The position numbers were made by a program, and so were the translations under genes. The notes beneath the pieces are model-generated. The model saw nothing but the letters and a program-made list of their open reading frames with translations. It was not told the DNA's origin and made no database searches. A DNA stretch of 64,000 nucleotides from Mycobacterium saskatchewanense (lineage in GTDB: Bacteria > Actinomycetota > Actinomycetes > Mycobacteriales > Mycobacteriaceae), in assembly GCF_010729105.1 (NCBI RefSeq), contig NZ_AP022573.1, positions 2,728,001 to 2,792,000 of the forward strand, in the 5' to 3' direction. How positions within the stretch are numbered: position 1 is the stretch's first letter; each line of letters begins with the position of its first letter. Shown piece after piece: positions 38,377 to 46,691 of this stretch.

Positions 38377-39116
38377 GCCACCGCTTGCGCGGGCAGCGGC
38401 CCGCTATCAAAGTCCTCGCGCTGAATCAGCCGCCTGAGTAGGGCGATGAAAACGCCCGTGTAGAGAGCGAACACGACCATGTTTAGCCACCAGGCGATCT
38501 GACCGTTCCAGGCCAGGACGCCCTCGCGGAACATCCACGCCGGAGACACGACGATCTCGGTGAGGGCGTTGCACAGGTTCAGGTAGCCGAACCACTTCGG
38601 GAACACCCGGTTGTTGTCGATGAGGATGGCGAGCATCCAGATCAGCGACCCGATGAGAAACACCCCCATGGTCCCGACGAATGACAGGAAGGCGAAATCG
38701 TAGATCCAGCCCAGCAATTCGGGACTGCGGTCGGGTCGCAAAGCACCCACGGTCAGCGCGATGCAGAGCAGCAGCATGCCCGGGACCGCACTCAGGGAGT
38801 ACAACACGAGGTAGGAGTATGCGAACGCGCGGCTGACCGACATGCGCCGCATCGAGTAGGCGATGAGCGCGTTGCTCATGGTCGTCATCCCCGTGATGAC
38901 GAACATGATGGCGAAGCCCACGAGTATGCCGATGTGGTTGTGGCGGAACCACTGCGCCACCCTCGCGGCGTCCCACGCGGGGCTGGGTGGTGGCTGAGCC
39001 CGGGTGAGGACGAAGAACACCACGAAGAACAAGTTGTAGAAGACGACGAGCGTCCACCATGCCAACCACAACTCCCGCTTCGCGTGGCGCGGGATTTCCG
39101 TCGTCCCGACGCTCAC
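38373..39116 (-). CDS. Membrane protein of the COX3/COX4 cassette (paralogue 2)
   Basis: A 247-residue protein with about seven hydrophobic segments. The order resembles the next gene: SPAWDAARVAQWFRHNHIG, then a helix pair, a SPELLGWIYDFAFLSF loop, NNRVFPKWFGYLNL, and GVLAWNGQIAWWLNM. Conserved His in the first loop may bind heme or metal, but this is unproved. Unknown function; coupled at both ends by 4-bp overlaps. Confidence 0.75.
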   Translation of the reverse strand: MSVGTTEIPRHAKRELWLAWWTLVVFYNLFFVVFFVLTRAQPPPSPAWDAARVAQWFRHNHIGILVGFAIMFVITGMTTMSNALIAYSMRRMSVSRAFAYSYLVLYSLSAVPGMLLLCIALTVGALRPDRSPELLGWIYDFAFLSFVGTMGVFLIGSLIWMLAILIDNNRVFPKWFGYLNLCNALTEIVVSPAWMFREGVLAWNGQIAWWLNMVVFALYTGVFIALLRRLIQREDFDSGPLPAQAVA

Positions 39117-39880
39117 GCATCAACCCGGTCGTCGTCCCGGAGATCGGCACGTTCCCGGTATATGGCCCGTCCGACAACGGTGCCCATCACGGCAATCCAT
39201 ACCGCGATGGCAATGTTCTTCAGCCAGAACGACAGCGCCCCGTCCCACGCCAGGGGACCGGTCAGGGTGAGCCCGACGAACGCCGCCGGCACGAGCGTGG
39301 CGGCGATGAGGAGATTGAAGTGGGCGACCCACCGGCCGAATACTGGTTGTGCCGGATCATCGAAATATATTGCCATGGCGAGGATCACGCCTTGCGCGAT
39401 GAGGAATGGCACCTGACTGGTGAAGGTTATCCAAGCGAGGTCGTTGAACATCTGGGTCAGCTCGGGGCGGCGCTCCGGCCGGAACGCCGCCAACAGCCAG
39501 AAGCAATTGGCTACCAGAAAGAGTGTCGGTCCACCCGCGACGCAACCCGCCATGCAGTAGGAGAAGATCGGCGTTCGATGCACCATCCTCCGGATCTGCA
39601 TGACGATCAGGATCAAGATCGGGATGAGCCCCACGCAGAACCAGTTGAAAAGGATCATGCTGCAACGCACCCCTGCCTGGTGCTCGCGGTAGAAGGCGGC
39701 CACCCGCTCCGCCGACATCGTGGGGGACATCGGTGGGGTGAATCCCGGGAACAGCACGAACGCACTGAGCCAGACCATTCCGACTACGGGCAGTGTCCAC
39801 AGCAGGATCAGTTCACCATCGCGGCGCCGCAACGGATCTCGCGCAACCGCCGGACCGTCGTCCCCGCCGCTGTGGACCAT
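39113..39880 (-). CDS. Membrane protein of the COX3/COX4 cassette (paralogue 1)
   Basis: A 255-residue, roughly seven-helix protein (SPTMSAERVAAFYREHQAGV; RPELTQMFNDLAWITF; AQPVFGRWVAHFNLLI; GPLAWDGALSFWLKN) clearly related to the downstream gene. ATG 39880 with GGAAGGAGCC. First gene of the operon; its promoter carries the two TAGCCGATCGGCTA palindromes. Function unknown. Confidence 0.77.
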   Translation of the reverse strand: MVHSGGDDGPAVARDPLRRRDGELILLWTLPVVGMVWLSAFVLFPGFTPPMSPTMSAERVAAFYREHQAGVRCSMILFNWFCVGLIPILILIVMQIRRMVHRTPIFSYCMAGCVAGGPTLFLVANCFWLLAAFRPERRPELTQMFNDLAWITFTSQVPFLIAQGVILAMAIYFDDPAQPVFGRWVAHFNLLIAATLVPAAFVGLTLTGPLAWDGALSFWLKNIAIAVWIAVMGTVVGRAIYRERADLRDDDRVDA

Positions 39881-39934
39881 TCGCTGGCTCCTTCCGGCAC
39901 GCGAGCGCTTGGCATGCCAGCCCGTCAGCGAAGC

Positions 39935-39948
39935 TAGCCGATCGGCTA
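39935..39948. promoter_or_regulatory. TetR-2 operator, palindrome 1
   Basis: TAGCCGATCGGCTA, a perfect 14-bp palindrome, in the gap between the membrane cassette (start 39880, minus) and tetR-2. Confidence 0.75.
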
Positions 39949-39960
39949 CCCGCCCGTCAA

Positions 39961-39974
39961 TAGCCGATCGGCTA
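39961..39974. promoter_or_regulatory. TetR-2 operator, palindrome 2
   Basis: An identical TAGCCGATCGGCTA 26 bp from the first, ending 10 bp before the tetR-2 GTG. Two identical sites in a divergent promoter strongly suggest control of both the cassette and the regulator itself. Confidence 0.75.
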
Positions 39975-39984
39975 GTCTCGACGC

Positions 39985-40566
39985 GTGGAGTCCTTCGAGG
40001 GCGGTGATCAATTCCGTGCTGTCGCGCGCAGTCCCGCACAGCGCCGCATCATGGACGCGGCACTGGCACTGATCGCAGAGCACGGCGTCGGCGGAACCTC
40101 GCTGCAGATGATCGCCGGTGCGGTTGGCGTCACGAAGGCGGCGGTCTACCACCAGTTCAGGACCAAGGAGCAGATCGTCATCGCGCTCACCGAGCGCGAA
40201 CTCGGCGGCCTCGAAGAGGCGTTGGAGGCTGCCGAGGCCCAGGACCACCCGTTGCGGGCGCGGGAGCTGTTGCTGGACCGCGTGATCGACCTCGCCGTCG
40301 AGCGTCGGGGTGCCGCCAGCACGCTGCAGTTCGACCCCGTCGTCGTACGACTGCTCGCCGAACACGAACCCTTCCAGCGCTTCATCCAGCGGCTCTACAC
40401 CGTGCTGCTGAACGACGCGGCCGAGGACGCGCGGGTGGCCGCGGCGGTCCTGTCGGGCGCCATCGCGGTCGGCGTCGTGCACCCGCTGGTGGCCGACATC
40501 GACGACCAAACCCTGCGCGCGACATTGGGTCGCATCACCCGCCGCATGATCGATGCGGTCGGGTAG
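39985..40566 (+). CDS. TetR-family regulator 2
   Basis: A 193-residue TetR protein. HTH: IMDAALALIAEHGVGGTSLQMIAGAVGV then KAAVYHQFRTKEQIV (helix 3 near residue 48), here quoted in parts. GTG 39985. Divergent from the COX3/COX4-like cassette with two identical palindromes between them, so it is the likely local repressor. Confidence 0.9.
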   Translation: MESFEGGDQFRAVARSPAQRRIMDAALALIAEHGVGGTSLQMIAGAVGVTKAAVYHQFRTKEQIVIALTERELGGLEEALEAAEAQDHPLRARELLLDRVIDLAVERRGAASTLQFDPVVVRLLAEHEPFQRFIQRLYTVLLNDAAEDARVAAAVLSGAIAVGVVHPLVADIDDQTLRATLGRITRRMIDAVG

Positions 40567-40729
40567 CCGTTGTCCGCTTATCTGGCACCGAAATCGCCGC
40601 AGTGGTCGCGATTCGCGGCAAAGCACGACCCGCGGGGCGGTCTCGGCGCGTGACACCAGAGGTGCTAGCCGTCGCGTCCCGCGCAAATTCCTTATCCCGG
40701 TTAGACGGTTGCTCGGGTACGGTTTTTCC

Positions 40730-41017
40730 ATGAAGACAGTCGCGCGCTTCAGTGCAGTAGCGCTCATGCTCGGTGCCGGCTTCGGCCTGGCGGATATAGG
40801 CAGTGCCACAACGGCTTACGCCGACCCACCGTGGCCGTTCGTCGGCTATCACTGGTGCCCGGGCCAGCCCTTCGACCCGGCGTGGGGGCCGCAATGGGAT
40901 CCGACGACGTGCCACGACGCGCACCATCGCGACCGGGACGGCACGATACACAACGGTGATTACTTCGGGCCCAGCCCCTTTCAGACGTGGCCCGAGCAGC
41001 CCAACCCATACCCATGA
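40730..41017 (+). CDS. Small secreted Pro/Trp-rich protein
   Basis: A 95-residue exported protein; signal peptide 1-32 ending AYA-DPPWPF. The mature chain is rich in Pro, Trp, Asp and His (YHWCPGQPFDP; HDAHHRDRDGTIHN) and has two Cys. This fits a common type of small secreted mycobacterial protein; function unknown. ATG 40730. Confidence 0.75.
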   Translation: MKTVARFSAVALMLGAGFGLADIGSATTAYADPPWPFVGYHWCPGQPFDPAWGPQWDPTTCHDAHHRDRDGTIHNGDYFGPSPFQTWPEQPNPYP

Positions 41018-41035
41018 GTTATGGCGGGAGTTCGG

Positions 41036-41452
41036 CTAAGTGTCGCCGCGCTCCCAGATCTGGGTTCCGTCATGGGCGTTGCACACCAGGAACAGTCCGT
41101 CGGGAGCCTGCGCGACGTAGTACTCCGGGTAGTCGATGCACGAGGAGTTTTCTTCCTTGACGCCCGCCATCGGGGGCGACCGGAACCAGCGGGGCTCATA
41201 CCTCCGCGGCGAGCCGCAGAACATCAAGCGTCCGGGCTGCGTGGCGAACGACACGTAATAGTCGGCGGTGCCGAACACGTAGTAAGTGGTGTTGTCGCAC
41301 GGGGCCCCGAGCACTTGGTGCGGCATGATGCCCGGGGTGCAGTCCGGATAATCGCAATTGGCCGGTCCGGCGACCGCTCGCGGCGGCGTCACGGCGCCGA
41401 GGCCGGAGAAGAGGACCGCGAATGCGGCGACCGCTCCCACAATGAATCGCAC
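41036..41452 (-). CDS. Secreted protein with six Cys, unknown function
   Basis: A 138-residue exported protein, signal 1-28 (VAG-PANCD cleavage). Cys residues occur in NCDYPDC, APCDN, MFCGS, SSCIDY and LVCNAH, so several disulfides are possible. Convergent with the small Pro/Trp-rich gene. No family recognised. Confidence 0.75.
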   Translation of the reverse strand: MRFIVGAVAAFAVLFSGLGAVTPPRAVAGPANCDYPDCTPGIMPHQVLGAPCDNTTYYVFGTADYYVSFATQPGRLMFCGSPRRYEPRWFRSPPMAGVKEENSSCIDYPEYYVAQAPDGLFLVCNAHDGTQIWERGDT

Positions 41453-41601
41453 CAGTTCACTTTAAATTACTTTGCCCACCGCTGGGAATAGAATTCCTCG
41501 GCTCGAGAGGATGCGCTTCCGATGCCCTCGATATCGGCGCCGGCACACCTCTTAACGGTGATAATGTGGCTCTCCTGTAGTCGCGACGAGGAGGTGATCC
41601 A

Positions 41602-42345
41602 GTGCCGCCGCGCGAACTTCCCGCTGGGGCGCTAGATCCCAACGGTCTCGGCCCCGATGCCGATTCCACGCCACCCGACTCGACGGTCGAGACGGACGAA
41701 CTTATGCGGGCTGAGGCGCGGGCCCGAGTGGCTCGCGCCCGCGCGATACGGCTGCGTCAGCGTGCGGATACGGTGTCGGGTGGCCGCGCCGCGCCGGCCG
41801 CCGTGGGGGGCGCCGAAGCCGAGGCTTGCGCCACACCCTCCCAACGCGACGGTCGGCTTCGTCCCGGCCGGAAGGCTGTGGCCGTCGCCGCTTCGATCGG
41901 CGTCGCCTGCTGCGCCCTCACGGCCAGCGGTCTTCTCGCATGGCAGCACCACACTGCCGTTCAGCAAAGGCAGCGCAGCGCGGAGTTCGCCGCCGCGGCC
42001 CGGACCGCGGTGATGACGATGATGTCGATGGATCCGAACAAGGCACGAGACGAAATGCAACGTTTCGCCGACGGCACCACCGGCCTTTTCAAGGCAGGCA
42101 TTCTCATGGGCGCCGAGGATGCCGTCAAGGCGCTCGAGCAGTCGAAAGTCAGTTCCAAGGGCGCCGTGCGTGACGTCGCCGTGGAGTCTATGACCGACAG
42201 TTCGGCCGTTGTACTCGTCGCCGCCAAAACGGAATTCACCAAGCCCGGTGAAGCCAAGCCGGCGTCGCGTTCACTGCGGCTCGTCATCACCGTCGAGCGC
42301 GACGGGGGCCAACTGAAGGTCTCTCGAGTCGAGTTCGTGCCGTGA
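41602..42345 (+). CDS. Mce-associated membrane protein (Mas), pair 2, first gene
   Basis: A 247-residue protein parallel to the gene at 29277-30203: basic Ala/Arg helix (AEARARVARARAIRLRQRAD, split: AEARARVARARA), single membrane helix near residue 93-113, then AEFAAAARTAVMTMMSMDPNKARDEM and a GGQLKVSRVEFVP end. GTG 41602 behind GAGGAGGTG. Probably supports the adjacent Mce complex. A possible extended -10 TGATAATGT lies near 41560. Confidence 0.85.
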   Translation: MPPRELPAGALDPNGLGPDADSTPPDSTVETDELMRAEARARVARARAIRLRQRADTVSGGRAAPAAVGGAEAEACATPSQRDGRLRPGRKAVAVAASIGVACCALTASGLLAWQHHTAVQQRQRSAEFAAAARTAVMTMMSMDPNKARDEMQRFADGTTGLFKAGILMGAEDAVKALEQSKVSSKGAVRDVAVESMTDSSAVVLVAAKTEFTKPGEAKPASRSLRLVITVERDGGQLKVSRVEFVP

Positions 42346-42929
42346 CGACCGGCATAGAGGCGGTCGCGGCGCCAGAACGTAAGCCGTTCCGGGGCCGGCA
42401 ATCCGGACGCCTAGCCGGTGTGATTCGGCGCTGGACGCGTCGCTGCCTGGCGGCATGGCGTCCGATCGTGCTGACGCTGCTGCTCGTTGGGGCAATCGGT
42501 TTCGGCGCCGGTTACTTCTACTTCGTCTATCGCCCGGACGTGCAGACCGACAACGCCGCGGCCCACCAGGCCGTCAAGGCGGCAGGCGACGGTGCGGTGG
42601 CCCTGCTGTCCTACTCGCCCGCGACCCTGGAGCGGGATTTCGCGAATGCCAGGTCCCGGGTCACCGAGGATTATCTGCCCTACTATCAGCGGTTTGCCGA
42701 CCAGATTGTGGGGCCGGCCGCGCAGCGCGGCCAGGTCACGACCACCGCCTCGGTGGTCCGGGCCGCCGTGTCGGAAATTCATCCCGTGTCGGCCGTGGTG
42801 CTGGTGTTCGTCAAGCAGAAGACGGCCAGCAAGGAAAGGCCCGATCCGGTGGTGACTTCGAGCAGCCTGCGGGTGACCCTGGCAAAGGTCAAGGGATCCT
42901 GGCTTATCGAGAAATTCGATGCCGTATGA
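42342..42929 (+). CDS. Mce-associated membrane protein (Mas), pair 2, second gene
   Basis: A 195-residue counterpart of the gene at 28621-29280: one membrane helix near residues 42-63 (IVLTLLLVGAIGFGAGYFYF), then TLERDFANARSRVTEDYLPYY and SEIHPVSAVVLVFVKQ and KGSWLIEKFDAV. GTG 42342 overlaps the preceding stop (GTGA). Confidence 0.87.
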   Translation: MTTGIEAVAAPERKPFRGRQSGRLAGVIRRWTRRCLAAWRPIVLTLLLVGAIGFGAGYFYFVYRPDVQTDNAAAHQAVKAAGDGAVALLSYSPATLERDFANARSRVTEDYLPYYQRFADQIVGPAAQRGQVTTTASVVRAAVSEIHPVSAVVLVFVKQKTASKERPDPVVTSSSLRVTLAKVKGSWLIEKFDAV

Positions 42930-43042
42930 GCGTGCCCTCGCGCTTTCACTGAACCATTCCGTGATATGCGCCGGCGGTGTTAGTCTGTGAATTCGATTTC
43001 ACCGGACAATAACCGGTATTTAGCGCGTCAAGGAGCAGTGCG

Positions 43043-43558
43043 ATGCGTTCGACGAATATGCCGGCCGGCGTGGCATTGGCGGCCGCCGGAGTCATCGCCG
43101 GCCTTGGCATGGCTCCGACGGCACGGGCGTACGACCCCGCCGTCAACGGGACATTCACCGCGACCGTCATCGGCGACTGGGCCAGAACCAACACCATTTA
43201 TCACCAAGAGGCGGTAGTGCGGAGCACCTGGAAGATCACCTCGTCCTGCTCAACCGCGCAGGACTGCAAGGGCCAGGTGGTCAGCGACCAGGGCTGGACC
43301 GCCCCGCTCAGCATGCACGACGGCCTCAACTGGTATGTCAAACGCGACATCCCGAATTGGGAAACCTGTCCCGACGGCTCGTCATTCACCGGTCACGACG
43401 TGGTCTATTTCTATCCGGCGAACCCCGACACCGGCGAGAACGTGCTGGGATCGTCCACCATGGCCGGACGGGAGAAGACGACCGGCCCGGTCGGCGTGTG
43501 CGGTACCAACGCTCCGCTGTACATCGAGCAGCCGATCAGGCTGGACAGGATCGGCTGA
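43043..43558 (+). CDS. Secreted protein linked to the mce cluster
   Basis: A 171-residue exported protein; signal 1-29 ending ARA-YDPAVNG. The mature chain contains four Cys (SSCSTAQDC; WETCPDG; VGVCGTN) and a beta-rich look (GTFTATVIGDWARTNTIYH, WKITSSC). ATG 43043. Secreted proteins of this type commonly sit beside mce operons, perhaps as substrate carriers, but no direct evidence is visible. Convergent with mceF. Confidence 0.75.
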   Translation: MRSTNMPAGVALAAAGVIAGLGMAPTARAYDPAVNGTFTATVIGDWARTNTIYHQEAVVRSTWKITSSCSTAQDCKGQVVSDQGWTAPLSMHDGLNWYVKRDIPNWETCPDGSSFTGHDVVYFYPANPDTGENVLGSSTMAGREKTTGPVGVCGTNAPLYIEQPIRLDRIG

Positions 43559-43583
43559 CCCGCCCAGCTTTTCGCCGCATCGC

Positions 43584-45248
43584 TCACGTGGCGAACATGT
43601 CCTTCCATGTCTTGGGCGCCTTGGGGGAAGCGGCCGCAGCCAGATCCGACTGACGGTAGACCTCGCCATTGGGCGCCACGTAGGTGCCTGTATGCGGGTC
43701 GTATTGCGCAATCGCGACCGAAGGACCCGCCGCCGGACGCGGTTCGGATGCCTTCTGGCCAAACGCACTTGGCGTCGCCGACGGCCGAGCCGGCGCACCA
43801 GCCGGGGGCACCGGCTGTCCGGCGGGAACGTCGATCGGTGCGATGGGCGACACCTCCCCCATGGTCGCTGCGGGATTCAGCGGCGCCGGCAGTGGGGGCC
43901 CCGACGACGGGGGAGTTCCCCTCGGGACCGCGCCCGGGGGCAGCGGCGTGCCCTCCACAGGTCCGAAAATTCGCTCGCGGTTGAAGTTGACCCGGTCGTC
44001 GGGCGGGATGCCCTGCGCGATCAGGTTGGGGTCCAGCGGGTAGGTGCCGAACACGTGCTGTCTCATCGCCAACGGCTCGAAAGGCTTGTCGCTCTCGCAG
44101 ATTTCGACGGTCGGCGCCCGCTTGCCCGGCTGGCCCATGCAGGGGTAGTTCCGGGCGCCGCGCACCCCGATGGGCGAATCCTGCGGCAGCTTGCAATACA
44201 GTCCGTCCGGGGTGTCGATGACGCGTGTGTCGGACGGGGCACGCCACTGGCTCGGCGGCAGGAAACCGACCGTGCAGGCGGGGGGATCGCTGATGATGAG
44301 ATTGAAAGCGCCCGTAGCCAATCCGGTCGGCGACTTGGTGCCGAGGAACGACTGGATCGCCGCGGTGAACGGCGGCAGCAGCACCAAGATCTGCTCGAGG
44401 GAGGCATGGTAGGTCACCCCGATCTGACCCACCGTGGTGAGGTTGGCCAGCAGCACCGGTAGCGTCGGCTTGATCTGATCGAGCAGCCGCGACGCCTCGT
44501 CGAATGCGCCGGGCCCCCTTTCCAGCAAGGTGCGAAACTGCGGGTCGTTGGTGGCCAGCTGGCCGCTGACACCGGCGAGGCTGCGCGCCCACGTCCGGAT
44601 CGAGCCGGTCGTCTTTGCCTGCGCGTCGAGGAAGGCTCCGGCGTCCTCGGTCAGGCTTCGCGCGCGGTCGGCGACGCCGTTGAGGTCTCCCGACACGCGC
44701 GCCGAGGAATCGAACAACGACCCGAAATCGTAACCGGCGCCGTTGAACGCCGTGAACGACTCGTCGAGCAGTTGACCGAGCTTGCCCTTCGGAATGCTGT
44801 TGATCAGCGCGCTGGTCTGGTCGAGCACGGGCCCGATCGGCTGCGGAATCGTCGCCTCGTTCGCCGCGATCACCGAGCCGTTCTGAAGATAGGGCGGCTT
44901 GTCAGTTCGTGGCCGCAGATCCACGTAATACTCACCCACCGCGGAGATGCTGCGCACCTCGGCTCTCAGGTCGGCCGGGATCTTCGGCGACGAGTCAAGG
45001 GCCAGAGTGGCCTGCGCACCCTGCGGTGTCAGCCCAACCGAGGTCACCTTGCCGATCTGCACCCCGCGGTAGGTCACGTTGCTGAAGCGATACAGCCCGC
45101 CGGTGGCGGGCAACTTCAGCGTGACCGTCATCTTGCCGATGCCCAGTAGCGTCGGCGCCTGGACGTACCAGAGCACCATCAGAACGACGCCGACGATCCC
45201 GACAATCGTGAAGATCGCCAACTGGATACGGACAAACCGGGTCAGCAT
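43584..45248 (-). CDS. mceF: Mce family protein MceF
   Basis: A 554-residue exported protein, anchored near residues 9-29. The MCE domain covers about 38-120 (TVTLKLPATGGLYRFSNV; YRGVQIGKVTSVGL), followed by a long helical region and a Pro-rich tail from about 400. Mce proteins form the hexameric lipid-conducting needle between inner membrane and outer envelope. Last gene of the operon; the stop of mceE lies one base upstream of its ATG. Long compared with the 420-560 range of the family. Confidence 0.92.
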   Translation of the reverse strand: MLTRFVRIQLAIFTIVGIVGVVLMVLWYVQAPTLLGIGKMTVTLKLPATGGLYRFSNVTYRGVQIGKVTSVGLTPQGAQATLALDSSPKIPADLRAEVRSISAVGEYYVDLRPRTDKPPYLQNGSVIAANEATIPQPIGPVLDQTSALINSIPKGKLGQLLDESFTAFNGAGYDFGSLFDSSARVSGDLNGVADRARSLTEDAGAFLDAQAKTTGSIRTWARSLAGVSGQLATNDPQFRTLLERGPGAFDEASRLLDQIKPTLPVLLANLTTVGQIGVTYHASLEQILVLLPPFTAAIQSFLGTKSPTGLATGAFNLIISDPPACTVGFLPPSQWRAPSDTRVIDTPDGLYCKLPQDSPIGVRGARNYPCMGQPGKRAPTVEICESDKPFEPLAMRQHVFGTYPLDPNLIAQGIPPDDRVNFNRERIFGPVEGTPLPPGAVPRGTPPSSGPPLPAPLNPAATMGEVSPIAPIDVPAGQPVPPAGAPARPSATPSAFGQKASEPRPAAGPSVAIAQYDPHTGTYVAPNGEVYRQSDLAAAASPKAPKTWKDMFAT

Positions 45249-46691
45249 CTACGAGCCCCCGTCCGCCGACTGAGTGGTGGCCGGCGTCGCCCCGGGAATC
45301 GGAGCGCCCTGGTCCGTCGGCGCCGTCGGCGCCGTCGACCCGGGAGGTCCGGGCAGCGCCGGCGCGCTGGGCGGCGGGGCGTTCTGCGCATCGGGGCCAA
45401 GCATGGTCAGGCCGGCGATCAACGGCGACGCCGGTGGTGGCGCGGGCGGTGCGGTGGGCGAAGGCGCTTCCGCCGACTGCGGGTTCACCGACGACGGCGA
45501 TGGAGGTGGTCCCGGGGGCGGTCCCCAGGGCGGGGGGTGACCGAGGTTCAGCGGCTCACCGACCGGGCCGGGGTTCACCACGCCCCCGGGCGCACCGGGC
45601 GGGGCGCCGTACTTGAATTGCAGATACTCGGGATCGCCCGGAACCGGCACGGGCTCCGCGCCCAGCCGTCCCCAGTGGGTACCCAGCAGGATGCTCTTGC
45701 GGAGACCGGAGTTCGTGAGGTCGATGATGAAATACCCATTGACGTAGTCGCCCCGGACATACCGGTCGATGAAGCCCTGCGTGAACGGGAACGTCGGCGC
45801 GTAGGCGATCGCCGCGTCGAGGTCCGGCCCGATGTCGGCGAGCGCCTTGATAGTCGGCCCGAGGTTCTGCAGGTTCTTGACCAGGTCGGAGCCCGCGTCG
45901 TTGACGAGGCGGGTGGCGGTGGCGCTGAACGTCCCGAGTTTGTTCAGCGCCGACGTCAGCCGCGGCCGCTCCTTGATGAGGACATCCAGTGCGGGCGGAA
46001 TCTTGTAGAGCGCCTGGGTGATCACGTCGCGTTGCCCGGCGAACGTCGAGGCAAGGCGATTGAGCGCCCGGATCGACGCGACGAGGTCGTCGCGCTGCTG
46101 GTCGAAGGTGCCCACGAACTTGTCGAGGCGGTTGATCAGATCGCGAACGGCGCCTTCTTGACCGGACAAAGCGGCGTTGAAGTTGTGAATGATGTCCCCG
46201 ATCTGGCCCAGTCCCCCGGCGTTGAGGACCACGGACAGCGACGACAGCGTTTGTTCGGTCGAAGGGTAGGTCGACGATCGGCTCAGCGGGATCGTCGCCC
46301 CCGGCTGCAGGCGTCCGGTGCCTTGTTGGCCGAGAGGCGCATTCAGTTCCAGGTGCATGGACCCCAGCAGGCTGGTCTGTCCGACGCTGGCCACCGCATT
46401 GGCGGGAATGGTCACGCCGGGCTGAACCGAGATCTCCACGTCGGCGTGCCAGCCCCGCACCTTCATACTGCTGATGCTGCCGACGATCACGTCGTCGATC
46501 ATCACCGGCGAATTAGCCTCCAGCGTACCGACATTGGCGATCTCGACGTGGTAGACGCTCGCGCCCGGCCCGCGTCCCACCGCGCCCGGGAGGGGCAGCG
46601 AGTTCAGACCGTTGAACGCGCATCCCGTCGCGGCGAGCATGACGCAGCACGCGGCGCCGAGCACGCGACGCAGCGCGACCCGGGCGGTCAT
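45249..46691 (-). CDS. mceE: Mce family lipoprotein MceE
   Basis: A 480-residue Mce protein. Its signal ends in the lipobox LAATGC (Cys24), as expected for the E position, which is the lipoprotein (LprK-like) subunit. MCE domain about 46-125 (VYHVEIANVGTLEANSPVMI); helical region follows; Pro-rich tail from about 380. Overlaps mceD by 4 bp. Confidence 0.92.
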   Translation of the reverse strand: MTARVALRRVLGAACCVMLAATGCAFNGLNSLPLPGAVGRGPGASVYHVEIANVGTLEANSPVMIDDVIVGSISSMKVRGWHADVEISVQPGVTIPANAVASVGQTSLLGSMHLELNAPLGQQGTGRLQPGATIPLSRSSTYPSTEQTLSSLSVVLNAGGLGQIGDIIHNFNAALSGQEGAVRDLINRLDKFVGTFDQQRDDLVASIRALNRLASTFAGQRDVITQALYKIPPALDVLIKERPRLTSALNKLGTFSATATRLVNDAGSDLVKNLQNLGPTIKALADIGPDLDAAIAYAPTFPFTQGFIDRYVRGDYVNGYFIIDLTNSGLRKSILLGTHWGRLGAEPVPVPGDPEYLQFKYGAPPGAPGGVVNPGPVGEPLNLGHPPPWGPPPGPPPSPSSVNPQSAEAPSPTAPPAPPPASPLIAGLTMLGPDAQNAPPPSAPALPGPPGSTAPTAPTDQGAPIPGATPATTQSADGGS

